Source: DAOUJI01 sp965224415 (GTDB lineage: Bacteria; Chloroflexota; Dehalococcoidia; Lucifugimonadales; JAGWBF01). From it: 64,000 nucleotides of DNA. Numbering within the stretch: position 1 is the first letter of the stretch; every line of letters begins with the position of its first letter. A model generated the notes under the pieces. That model searched no databases, had not been told where the DNA came from, and was given only the letters and a program-made list of their open reading frames with translations. Below, piece after piece: positions 49,020 through 56,414 of this stretch. The position numbers and the translations under genes are program-made. The DNA lies in contig CBDCZB010000002.1 in NCBI GenBank assembly GCA_965224415.1, forward strand, positions 1 to 64,000, given 5' to 3'.

Positions 49020-49798
49020 GAATCTACTACATCGACGAGTCCGAGGGTCCCCGCTACTACGTCCGAACCGCCCTGGGCGTGGACGCCGAGCGATGGAATG
49101 ACCTGCACGCCCGCGTCCGAGACTGGCGGCTCGAGCTGCGGGACCGCTACGCCGTCCCGACCGACCGGGAGCTTCACGCCTGCGACCCCGTATCGGGTAC
49201 GGGGCAGGCTCTGCTGGCCGGACGGGGGAAGCTGGCCCGCATCGACGGCGCGGACCGCAGGCTCTCCCCCAGGCACGGGGCCGAAATCTTCACCGCAGGG
49301 CTGCGCGTCATCGAGGACGCCGCCCGCACCATCGGCGGCGTGGAGGTCGTCAACGTCTGCCTCCGCAAGCCCGACGTGAGGGGCTACGAGCGAGCCAGCC
49401 TCGACCGGCTGCTCAACCGCATCAACTCCTCCGTCGCATCCGCCAACCGCCACGCCTTCCTCATCTTCGACGAGGGACGGGAGGAAATGGTGGCCCGCCT
49501 CTACCGCAGGCTCAGGAGCCGCAACCCCGTGCCCAGCAGGTACGAGGCGTGGGAGGACGGCGAGCGCACCAAGGACATCCCCATAGAGAGGGTCATCGGC
49601 GGCCCCGCCTTCCGAAGCTCCCACTCCGACCACATGCTACAGATGGCCGACCTCATTGCCCACGCCCTCCTCAAGCAGGAGGAGGAGCCGTCCCCCAGGG
49701 TGGAACGCCTTGGCATCGACCGGGCCTTCGGGATCCTCGACCGCGCCCTCAACCGCAGGGCCTCAAGGCGAGACCCCCAGGGCGTGGTCAGGCGGTGA
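49016..49798 (+). CDS. DUF3800 protein
   Basis: 260 residues. MRIYYIDESEGPRYYVRTALGV with the conserved YIDES start, then IGGVEVVNVCLRK, AFLIFDEGREEMVARLYRRL, and the last conserved stretch SDHMLQMADLIAHALLK fit DUF3800, an RNase H-like family common in defence islands and mobile elements. The Asp/Glu residues expected for metal binding are in place. The start overlaps the previous stop. A palindromic-element copy is read as DPVSGTGQALL near residue 60. ICE A lacks this gene. Confidence 0.8.
   Translation: MRIYYIDESEGPRYYVRTALGVDAERWNDLHARVRDWRLELRDRYAVPTDRELHACDPVSGTGQALLAGRGKLARIDGADRRLSPRHGAEIFTAGLRVIEDAARTIGGVEVVNVCLRKPDVRGYERASLDRLLNRINSSVASANRHAFLIFDEGREEMVARLYRRLRSRNPVPSRYEAWEDGERTKDIPIERVIGGPAFRSSHSDHMLQMADLIAHALLKQEEEPSPRVERLGIDRAFGILDRALNRRASRRDPQGVVRR
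49184..49213 (+). repeat. Dispersed palindromic element, copy 15
   Basis: GACCCCGTATCGGGTACGGG then GCAGGCTCTG. Inside the DUF3800 gene, same orientation, read as DPVSGTGQAL. Confidence 0.9.
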
Positions 49799-49863
49799 GG
49801 GGCGGTGGTCTACGAGATGGCCTTGAAGGGGGTCTTCTAAGTGATTGATAATCCCGATCAAGC

Positions 49864-50784
49864 TCAAAATCCGTAGTAACCGTTGAGAGCGTCGGTCAAT
49901 AGCTTGGAAGCATTCTCAAGGCCGACATTCCATGTCTTGGTGACCGCCTTGGAAATCATTCCTCCTAGCCACGACTGCACTTTGGGACCATAACTGCCGC
50001 TGGTGGCACTAGGCTCTGCAAGAACAGCGTCCTTAAGCTTACTAAGGTCATCATCCTCCACGTTGAACTCGCGGAGTGACTCTAGCAGCGAGTCAATATC
50101 CCCCTCTTGCACAATCTTGACCTTCTGATTCACCCGCTCTCCGCTGGCTACTATATTGCGGTCGCCGTAGATGTTGATGTGAAAGAGATTTCGTGCAACT
50201 TCAGGCTCTACCGTGCGGTTGTCCAAGTCCTCGGCAGTCACATTGCTCTCCTGAAGCCCAAGTACAAAGTCCAAGAGTCTGTTCTTTACTTGGTCTAGGA
50301 CTCCGGAGATGACGTGAGAAGGTATTGGTTGGTGTGCGTCGACAAGAACCATACCTCCAGTCATCTGGATACTGTTCTGAGCAAGCATCACCATTTCTTG
50401 AGGCCACTTCCATTGGTGCGAGCTGGACGCCTGTGCTTCTAGGGCACCCACGCCATCAAAGAAGATGAGGTTCTCGGCAAATTCCTTAACGGTGTCGGGC
50501 AAGTCGAAGGTCGGTAGCACGACATTTTTGACTCCACTTTGGAAGGGGCCAGCAAATGTACCGAGGTTGGTTGGGCGAAACCGTCTGTAGCTCGGCACAC
50601 TATCCCTGTCAGGATACCCGCCTAGTTCGAAGTCAATCCAGTCCCGGAATTCCGGCAGGCCTAATGCGCTTGCGAGGATCTTTGCTTTTCGAAGTGTATT
50701 GGAAAGACTCGCTGATTCGTTCACCAAGTCGGAACGAATCTCATCGAGCAAACTCCAATCCCTCCATCGCCAAGTCTTATGCAA
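49864..50784 (-). CDS. AbiTii-domain protein (abortive infection candidate)
   Basis: 306 residues. SLLDEIRSDLVNESASLSNTLRKAKILASALGLPEFRDWIDFELGGY is a full AbiTii domain. The rest (GVLDQVKNRLLDFVLGLQES; NLFHINIYGDRNIVASGERVNQ) has a helical connector and a glycine-rich strand region seen in proteins with this domain. The start at TTG 50784 has no clear ribosome site. An IS1380 element inserted 43 bp upstream may have altered its promoter. Abi genes often cause altruistic shutdown on phage infection; the mechanism for this family is not well known. Confidence 0.75.
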   Translation of the reverse strand: MHKTWRWRDWSLLDEIRSDLVNESASLSNTLRKAKILASALGLPEFRDWIDFELGGYPDRDSVPSYRRFRPTNLGTFAGPFQSGVKNVVLPTFDLPDTVKEFAENLIFFDGVGALEAQASSSHQWKWPQEMVMLAQNSIQMTGGMVLVDAHQPIPSHVISGVLDQVKNRLLDFVLGLQESNVTAEDLDNRTVEPEVARNLFHINIYGDRNIVASGERVNQKVKIVQEGDIDSLLESLREFNVEDDDLSKLKDAVLAEPSATSGSYGPKVQSWLGGMISKAVTKTWNVGLENASKLLTDALNGYYGF

Positions 50785-50826
50785 TTAGAGTCCCGAAGGG
50801 CCATAAAAGTCAAGAAGGCCAGACGG

Positions 50827-52701
50827 CCCAAATCCCCCACCTGACATGGTTGGGAGCTGCTTGGTGTGCTTTCAGGGGGTGTCCGGGTGTCGACTTGGGG
50901 TGACGCATGACATGATCGGCATCGGACAGGGTCTCGGGTGCCGTCTTTGAGGGTATCGGCAGCGGTTCGCTGCCAATTGTGGCTGTTGTCAGGCCGAAGA
51001 AGGCATGGCCCGGCCTGGCAACTCGGCAGAGTCGCCTACAAACCGATGCTCCAGGCAGGGTCGCCTATGCTCGATACGGCTCGGCAGCCAGCGCCAATAT
51101 CCTCTGCCGGGCCGTGAGCAGCAACTCGTATGAGGGATGGCCACGGGCCAGACGGATGATCAACCTCCTGGCGTGACGCACCACACGGCCCGGTAGGGCG
51201 ATCAGGGCGAAACGCACCGCCTTGAGACGCTTGCCCACCCACTGTCCGCCCAACACCAGCCGCTTCATGGCAGAGTTCAAGTTGAAGGCCAACACTGCTA
51301 TCGCCCACCATGCTGCGTTGGCTCCGAACAGCCCCGACGGAAGCCTGCCCCCGGCAAGGTCACTCTTGAGGACGCCGTGGACCTCCTCGCCCTTGCCACA
51401 TCTCTGCCTCGACCACCAGATCAACTCATCTCCCGCAATGCTCCGGTTGGTCACCACTCCGAAGACCTTGTACCAGCCTCTGTTGGACAACTCCATCGCG
51501 GGGAACGGAAGCTCCATCTGCCCCTCCATTCCCGGCAGAGGCTGTTCGATCAACCGCTCCCTGGTAGCTATGAACCGATACTCAGAGCTGTTCTTGGAGT
51601 GCCCTATCCAGTTGGGTACGAAGTTCACATCAGCCCACTGCTGACCCGTGTCCACACGATGCTCCCCAACCTTGCGGTACAGCGTCTGCCAGTCTTGCTC
51701 GGCGACCTCGGACACCGCTCGGCGGAACTCCGTCGTCACGTCGACCCCAACCGCGAACTCAATCACCCCGAACCGCTCGTCTCTACCCTCCGCGCAGTAC
51801 CGCAGCAACTCCCGCTGGTACCCCGCCGTATCCGACCTCAGCATCACCTTCTCCACCCCCGCAGGCAGACGGCCCAGCCCTTCAATCAACACTCGTAACT
51901 GCTGATGGCCCGCCGGTACATTGCCGTCCCGAAACTCCGAATGCACAATCTGGTCGGCCTCTGCCCAGTAGGTGGTCAGCGGCTGGTAGGCCCTATACTT
52001 CTTGTAGCTGTGGAGCGCCTCCTGCTTGTGTGTCTCCACCAGACAGGCGTCCATGTCCAGTGTGGCCTCTCTCTGAGGCGAACGGCTCTGCACGAAGCCC
52101 GCCAGGTCGGCGTTCACCTTCCCCAGACCCTCCATAGCTCCGTTGGGAGCAGGTATGAATGCTCTGTGAGCTTCCCGCATCGCCTCCTCGCCCGCGTCAT
52201 GGAACCTCTCCAGATACCGGAACACCGCAGACTCCGACGGCACGCTCCGAAGACGCTCGACTCGCCATCTCGCCTTCAGCGCCCTGCGCTCCCTACTACC
52301 CATCCCCCAGGTCTCGGCATGGCGAAGTACCCTGCACAAACCTGCGTCCTTCTCCAGAACCTCCAGGTCCATCACCGACTCACCGCCTGCCAAGTTCAGC
52401 AGTATCAGCGACGTGATTATCTGGCTGTCCGTCCAGCCCTGACCACACTCCCGCAGTCTCACGTGGCGCTCTACCGACGACCTCAAACCCGCTGCGTCCA
52501 TCAACTCCACGTACGTCATCAGCCCGGACAGTCCCGTCATACCTGTCGAGCCCTTCTCCTGCTCGTACTGGAACCCCAGTAAGCCTTGCTTCATAATAGA
52601 TGCACCTCGTTGGTGATCGGTTCGTTTGCTCAACAACCATCTTAGCCCCTTCACGGCGGGCTCCAACGAGGTCTTCCTCTTCTCTAGGTGGGGAATCTGG
52701 G
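50827..52701 (-). mobile_element. IS1380-family insertion sequence
   Basis: 1875 bp. The left end CCCAAATCCCCCACCTG and the complement of the right end CCCAGATTCCCCACCTAG are imperfect terminal inverted repeats. ACGG flanks both sides (50823-50826 and 52702-52705), a 4-bp target duplication as expected for the family. It contains a single complete transposase gene. The insertion lies between the AbiTii gene and the HTH array and looks recent, since the ends are intact. Confidence 0.88.
51065..52594 (-). CDS. IS1380-family transposase
   Basis: 509 residues from ATG 52594 (MKQGLLGFQYEQEKGSTGMTG). The N-terminal half has GQGWTDSQIITSLILLNLAGGESVMDLEVLE and VPSESAVFRYLERF; the DDE core includes ATLDMDACLVETHK, VMLRSDTAGYQ and the Glu-containing CGKGEEVHGVLKSDL. 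The C-terminus NAAWWAIAVLAFNLNSAMKRL is typical of IS1380. Intact and probably active. Confidence 0.93.
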   Translation of the reverse strand: MKQGLLGFQYEQEKGSTGMTGLSGLMTYVELMDAAGLRSSVERHVRLRECGQGWTDSQIITSLILLNLAGGESVMDLEVLEKDAGLCRVLRHAETWGMGSRERRALKARWRVERLRSVPSESAVFRYLERFHDAGEEAMREAHRAFIPAPNGAMEGLGKVNADLAGFVQSRSPQREATLDMDACLVETHKQEALHSYKKYRAYQPLTTYWAEADQIVHSEFRDGNVPAGHQQLRVLIEGLGRLPAGVEKVMLRSDTAGYQRELLRYCAEGRDERFGVIEFAVGVDVTTEFRRAVSEVAEQDWQTLYRKVGEHRVDTGQQWADVNFVPNWIGHSKNSSEYRFIATRERLIEQPLPGMEGQMELPFPAMELSNRGWYKVFGVVTNRSIAGDELIWWSRQRCGKGEEVHGVLKSDLAGGRLPSGLFGANAAWWAIAVLAFNLNSAMKRLVLGGQWVGKRLKAVRFALIALPGRVVRHARRLIIRLARGHPSYELLLTARQRILALAAEPYRA

Positions 52702-52790
52702 ACGGTTGATGCCGTCCCGGCCTTCCTCTCACGGGCAGGGAACCCTCAGGGAACCCTAAGGCAGACTCCCCAGCATCGCGTCTCTCCCCG

Positions 52791-53081
52791 TCAGCCGTCC
52801 ACCCTGTAGGGCCAGGGCTGGGTGTGGTCCATGAGCATCACCGCAACCCCGCCGTCCATCGAACAGGCCCACTCCATCATGGCCCGCAGCTCGTGGGCGG
52901 TGGGCGGCTCTCCACATCGCCACTCCGTCGCCCGGTCTTCGGGCAGCAGCCACCGGCGGGCGAACTCCGCCAGGGGAAGCCCGGAACGGTCCTCCAGCCG
53001 CCCCAGCCGCACGGGAAAATCCTCGGGAAGGGGCGGGGCCGGAAAGCCAATGCTGATAAACCGCTGGTCGTCGCAAGCCAT
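52791..53081 (-). CDS. XRE-like HTH protein, array member 1
   Basis: 96 residues from ATG 53081 (AAAGGAGG site). The motif PPLPEDFPVRLGRLEDRSGLPLAEFARRWLL followed by PPTAHELRAMMEWA is a diverged version of the array pattern 'PDF.ERLE.LK..SGLSW.E.A..LGV'. The recognition helix looks poor (EDRATEWRCG), so it may not bind DNA strongly. It is the last gene of the minus-strand array. Confidence 0.65.
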   Translation of the reverse strand: MACDDQRFISIGFPAPPLPEDFPVRLGRLEDRSGLPLAEFARRWLLPEDRATEWRCGEPPTAHELRAMMEWACSMDGGVAVMLMDHTQPWPYRVDG

Positions 53082-53098
53082 ACGCCTGCCTCCTTTCT

Positions 53099-53371
53099 CT
53101 ATTCCGGCGCTTCGTCGTCGCCGTACATGATCAGGTCGTAGCCGCCCGGAACCTCGCGGGCCAGCTTGATGATGGCCCAGAGGTAGGCCCCGGAAGGCGG
53201 CCCTCCCCTGCGCCACTTCGCCAGGCCGCGCTGCGTCACGCTGAGCCGGTCGGCGAACTCGCCCCACGACAGCCCCGACAGCTCCTTCAGGCCCTCCAGC
53301 CGCTCCCCGAAGTCCTCGGGAAAGGGTGGGGGCCGGTTGTTCAACGTCCGCTTCCGTTCCTCGGTCGTCAT
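53099..53371 (-). CDS. XRE-like HTH protein, array member 2
   Basis: 90 residues. PFPEDFGERLEGLKELSGLSW, GEFADRLSVTQRGLAKWRRGGPPSG and LAREVPGGYDLIMYGDD. The short HTH with the trailing 'R.(I/V)PGG...I..G' helix is shared with members 3 and 4 and with the ICE A remnant. No effector domain. Confidence 0.75.
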   Translation of the reverse strand: MTTEERKRTLNNRPPPFPEDFGERLEGLKELSGLSWGEFADRLSVTQRGLAKWRRGGPPSGAYLWAIIKLAREVPGGYDLIMYGDDEAPE

Positions 53372-53399
53372 AGTCCCTCCTCCTTTGCTTGAAGATCGC

Positions 53400-53711
53400 C
53401 TATACGTTCCGTCTCATTGCCCGCAGACCCTCCAGGTCCACCCCTTCGGGCAGGTCACGTTCGGGCTGCATCAGAATCCCGTCCCGCAGTCCCATCGCTC
53501 CGGCGATGGTCAGCAGCATGAAGAGATGGGTGTGGCTGGGGGCCGCTCCCTTGTTCCGCCACTGCCTGAGCCGGTGGAGGCTGACGCCGAGCAGACGGGC
53601 AATCTCCTTCCAGCTCAGCCCGCTCTTCTGCTTGAACAGCTCAAGCCGCTCCGCGAAGTCAGGGGGAAAGTCGTACTCGACGGGCCGGTATACGCGCTTC
53701 TGCACTCCCAT
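53400..53711 (-). CDS. XRE-like HTH protein, array member 3
   Basis: 103 residues. DFPPDFAERLELFKQKSGLSW, KEIARLLGVSLHRLRQWRNKGAAPSH, then a hydrophobic helix. The C-terminus is basic (LEGLRAMRRNV). Same family as its neighbours; spacing between members is short (3-28 bp or overlap), so the array is one operon. Confidence 0.75.
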   Translation of the reverse strand: MGVQKRVYRPVEYDFPPDFAERLELFKQKSGLSWKEIARLLGVSLHRLRQWRNKGAAPSHTHLFMLLTIAGAMGLRDGILMQPERDLPEGVDLEGLRAMRRNV

Positions 53712-53714
53712 GCC

Positions 53715-54047
53715 TTACTGCTCTCCGTGGTCCCCGTACAGGGCGAAATCGACGGCCAAGGGCGGCTGGTAGGCCCCCACAGGCGGGAGGACGTGCACCC
53801 CGAAGAGGATGTTCATGCCTCCGGGGATGCGGGACGACAGCTTCACGAGGGCGTTCACCCCGTCACCGCTGGGCTTGGTGCCTTCCCGCCACCGCTGAAG
53901 CTGGCGAGGGTCCACGCCCAAGCACGCGGCAAGGATGTCCCAGGAGAGGCCGGTGGCCTCCTTGAAGGCTTCTATGCGCTCGCCGAAATCCGGCCCTATG
54001 AGGCCGTCGTCGACGATGAGGTGGGACGGGAGGAGGCCGATTCTCAC
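53715..54047 (-). CDS. XRE-like HTH protein, array member 4
   Basis: 110 residues. IGPDFGERIEAFKEATGLSW, DILAACLGVDPRQLQRWREGTKPSG, then SRIPGGMNILFGVHVL. The ICE A fragment at 3017-3181 matches this member best. Its start overlaps the end of member 5 by 4 bp. Confidence 0.75.
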   Translation of the reverse strand: MRIGLLPSHLIVDDGLIGPDFGERIEAFKEATGLSWDILAACLGVDPRQLQRWREGTKPSGDGVNALVKLSSRIPGGMNILFGVHVLPPVGAYQPPLAVDFALYGDHGEQ

Positions 54048-54283
54048 TCGACGTCCTCCAGGTAGAACAGGTCATCGAAGCGCGTGACGCCCAGGGCGTC
54101 CATGAGCCGCTTGCGGAAGGCCGCCGAGGGGCAGCGCGTCCCCGACATGAGCTGGGAGAGGTAGCTGGACGAGGTGCCGACCAGCCGCGCCAGCTCGTTC
54201 TGAGTCATGTTGAGCCGGTTCAGAAGCTCCCACACCTTCTGGGGATCGAGCTTGACCCGCGATGCGGGCTGCCTGCGCTTCAC
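54044..54283 (-). CDS. XRE-family HTH protein, array member 5 (standard type)
   Basis: 79 residues. LNRLNMTQNELARLVGTSSSYLSQLMSGTRCPS is a standard XRE HTH with a good recognition helix, unlike the shorter members 1-4. It could be the regulator proper of the array. Its start overlaps the stop of the 63-residue gene by 4 bp. Confidence 0.8.
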   Translation of the reverse strand: MKRRQPASRVKLDPQKVWELLNRLNMTQNELARLVGTSSSYLSQLMSGTRCPSAAFRKRLMDALGVTRFDDLFYLEDVE

Positions 54284-54471
54284 GCCCCACCCTCCTCCCG
54301 GACGGCCTCCCCAGCGTCGGTCGGCTGACCGTTGGCCGGGGTTGCGCCGTTGCGATACAGGTGGGGGTTGGCGAGGTAGTGGCGCGCGATGATGCGGGCC
54401 AGAATCCGCAGGCCCTCGATCCGCCGCCGCTCCTGCCTGTCCGTCAGCTTCCGCTTGCGCTTGCTATTCAC
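54280..54471 (-). CDS. Small basic protein at the head of the HTH array
   Basis: 63 residues, basic start (MNSKRKRKLTDRQERRRIEG) followed by LRILARIIARHYLANPHLYRNG. It resembles the small protein next to the ICE A recombinase (3336-3557). It is the first gene transcribed leftward from the control region. Function unknown. Confidence 0.6.
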   Translation of the reverse strand: MNSKRKRKLTDRQERRRIEGLRILARIIARHYLANPHLYRNGATPANGQPTDAGEAVREEGGA

Positions 54472-54648
54472 TCGTTGCGTCTCTCTCGCGGGTTTCCAGC
54501 GCGTCGCGAGGGTGTGGCCCTAGCGGGCGTCGGTGATGTATACTGAGCCGAGAATTAGAAAATGTGTGCTGTCCGCATAAGTGTAGCAATACAGAACGGA
54601 CGGAGGCAATGGCCGAGAGGCGTATTTCGGGCTTGTGAGAAGGGTTCA

Positions 54649-54743
54649 TTGACAATTGTTCGCTCTGATGTAACAATTGTTTAGCAGGAGTTTAGCTGAG
54701 ATGTTGCAGACACACCGTGCGCGGAAATGTCCGCAGCTGCGGA
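54649..54743. promoter_or_regulatory. Divergent control region with repeated palindromes
   Basis: Between the leftward HTH array and the rightward XRE gene. TTGACA (54649-54654) and TAACAA (54671-54676), 16 bp apart, form a plausible rightward promoter. Two ACAATTGT palindromes (54652-54659, 54673-54680) overlap both hexamers with centres 21 bp apart, two helical turns. TCCGCAGCTGCGGA, a perfect 14-bp palindrome, lies at 54730-54743 near the ribosome site of the XRE gene. Confidence 0.6.
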
Positions 54744-54761
54744 CTCAAAGGGGGAGACGAC

Positions 54762-55193
54762 ATGGACGAGCCTGAAGTCGACCGGGACCTGGACGAGCGC
54801 CGGGAGATCGAGGGCGACGACGCGATAGGCCCTCTCCTCAGACGGCTGCGGGGAGACCTCAGCCTGCGGGACGTGACCGGTCGCATCGGCGTCTCAAGCT
54901 CCTACCTCTCCCAGATAGAGCGGGGCGACCGATTGCCCGGCTCCAACGTGGTCCGCAAGCTGGCCGATCTCTACAACGTGGACGCCGAGGAGCTGATGAA
55001 GCGGGCCGGGCGGGATAGCCACATCGACCCCTTCAGCGACGAGGCGATGGAGGTGGAGCGGGCCTACCAGTACGTCCTGGCCGACCCCGTGTTCCGCGTG
55101 GGCACCCGGCCCGACGGCCCCATCACACTGAAGACCAAGCGGTTCATCGTCGAGATGTACGAGCGATTCGCCAACAAGAGGCTGCTGGAGTGA
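54762..55193 (+). CDS. XRE-family repressor candidate
   Basis: 143 residues from ATG 54762 after GGGGGAG. The HTH (LLRRLRGDLSLRDVTGRIGVSSSYLSQIERGDRLPG) is standard. The C-terminal region (DPFSDEAMEVERAYQYVLADPVFRVG) is likely oligomerising. It overlaps the next gene, an ImmA/IrrE-like protein, by 4 bp. An XRE repressor paired with an ImmA-type protease is the standard switch of ICEs such as ICEBs1, and the palindromes upstream fit autoregulation. Confidence 0.82.
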   Translation: MDEPEVDRDLDERREIEGDDAIGPLLRRLRGDLSLRDVTGRIGVSSSYLSQIERGDRLPGSNVVRKLADLYNVDAEELMKRAGRDSHIDPFSDEAMEVERAYQYVLADPVFRVGTRPDGPITLKTKRFIVEMYERFANKRLLE

Positions 55194-56122
55194 GCATGAA
55201 TAGGACGAGAGAGGACTTCTGCCGCATACTGCTGGACGACCACCCCCAAAAGGCCCTGGACCCGGAGACCCTCGCCGCCCGCTTCGTGCGCTACTTCGAT
55301 GTGCCAGCCCGTCCCACGATGGAGCAGATCAAGGCCCTGCTGAAACGGGCCGGGTTCGGCGAAGTATCGGGCAGTAGGCACATGGACGCGAAGGGCATCC
55401 ACTACAGCGCGCCGGGGGGCGGCTACGACATCCACTACCGGGAGGACCTGTGGGAGGGAACGCAGGACTACTCGGTGATCCACGAGACCTACGAGATCAT
55501 CTACGAGACCCTCTGCGACATGGAGTCCGGCTCTCCGCCCGACCGAAAGGTGTGCACGCAGGCCGAACGATTCGCTGCGGCGGTGCTGATGCAGCCGAGG
55601 GCCTTCGAGCCGCTGGCCCTGGAGTGGGGGCTGGACGTGCTCAAGTTGCAGCGGGCTTTCCGCTGCTCCTACGCCGCCGTGTCCATCCGGATGGCCGAGG
55701 TGCTGCGGGACCCGCCCCTCATGGTGGTCCTGTACGCGAGGGAGGACGGGAGAGACTCCAAAGACCGGGCCGATTCGCCTGACCTCCGGGTAAAGGTCGC
55801 CCGGCGGACGCGGGGATTCGGGACGCCGACCGACTTCCCCATCTGTGGAGAGCGGGGCGGCGTCCCCCGTTGGGGCAGGCCCGTACCTCCCGGCTCCCTG
55901 GCGGAGCAGGCCGCCCGCTACGGCACCGCGCGCTTCGCCTTGGGCGGCGGCTACGCCGCCCTCGCCCGGCCCGTCATCAGGAATGGCAAGCTGGCGAGGG
56001 TAGTGGTCATCGCCGTGCCCGAAAGCCACGCCTCCGTCCTCGGTCCCCAGATGGTCGCCTCGGACATGCCTGGGCGCAGGCGGAAGCCGATAGGGGCGGT
56101 GGCAGCGGTTGGCCCCTGGTAG
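55190..56122 (+). CDS. ImmA/IrrE-like protein with variant metal motif
   Basis: 310 residues from GTG 55190; ATG 55196 is an equal alternative. The segment DYSVIHETYEIIYETLCD followed by CTQAERFAAAVLMQPRAFE mirrors the HExxH and E(R/A)xANxFAxxLLMP motifs of ImmA/IrrE metallopeptidases. Here the second His of HExxH is Glu (HETYE), so zinc binding may be altered. The C-terminal 120 residues (VKVARRTRGFGTPTDFPICGERGG ...) are a further domain. It probably inactivates the XRE repressor, or titrates it without cleavage. Confidence 0.72.
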   Translation: MSMNRTREDFCRILLDDHPQKALDPETLAARFVRYFDVPARPTMEQIKALLKRAGFGEVSGSRHMDAKGIHYSAPGGGYDIHYREDLWEGTQDYSVIHETYEIIYETLCDMESGSPPDRKVCTQAERFAAAVLMQPRAFEPLALEWGLDVLKLQRAFRCSYAAVSIRMAEVLRDPPLMVVLYAREDGRDSKDRADSPDLRVKVARRTRGFGTPTDFPICGERGGVPRWGRPVPPGSLAEQAARYGTARFALGGGYAALARPVIRNGKLARVVVIAVPESHASVLGPQMVASDMPGRRRKPIGAVAAVGPW

Positions 56123-56125
56123 GAG

Positions 56126-56155
56126 TTGAAGGCCGGTGTCTATGTAGTGTATAGT
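56126..56155 (+). promoter_or_regulatory. Promoter candidate for the RHH/recombinase genes
   Basis: TTGAAG (56126-56131), 18 bp, TATAGT (56150-56155), in an AT-rich stretch between the ImmA-like gene and the GTG at 56190. It would drive the ribbon-helix-helix gene and the recombinase separately from the upstream regulator pair. Confidence 0.45.
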
Positions 56156-56189
56156 AAGATATAACAATACATCAGGAGGCAAAAAGAGA

Positions 56190-56414
56190 GTGACCACCCC
56201 CAGGCGTTCCAAGACTCTCACCTTCTCCCTGCCCCCGGAGATGGAGGCGCAGGTGCGGCAGGTGATGAAGGAGGACGACCTCTCCGTGAGCGAGCTGCTC
56301 CGGCAGGGGATTCGCCTGTTCATGGAGGAGCGGGAGTGGCGAAGACGGGAGCGGCTGGAACGGCTGCGCTCCCGCACGACTACCGAACAGGATGATTCAG
56401 GGAGGAGAGACTGA
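56190..56414 (+). CDS. Ribbon-helix-helix regulator upstream of the recombinase
   Basis: 74 residues from GTG 56190. RSKTLTFSLPPEMEAQVRQVMKEDDLSVSELLRQGIRLFMEERE is the CopG/Arc fold, with an initial strand for DNA contact. A basic helical tail follows. Its stop overlaps the recombinase start (TGATG), so it is likely an autoregulator or a recombination directionality factor. Confidence 0.82.
   Translation: MTTPRRSKTLTFSLPPEMEAQVRQVMKEDDLSVSELLRQGIRLFMEEREWRRRERLERLRSRTTTEQDDSGRRD

Noticed and set aside
23424..49213. Reading the 15 palindromes as a CRISPR array or as terminators
   Set aside because: Spacing is irregular from 15 bp to thousands of bp, most copies are inside genes in both orientations, and no cas genes are present. 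The Cas4-like nuclease is a solo ICE gene.
51061..51083. GCCTATGCTCGATACGGCTC, similar to the dispersed palindrome
   Set aside because: It matches only CTCGATACGG, lacks the opposite CCCCGTA arm, and encodes the conserved end of the IS1380 transposase.
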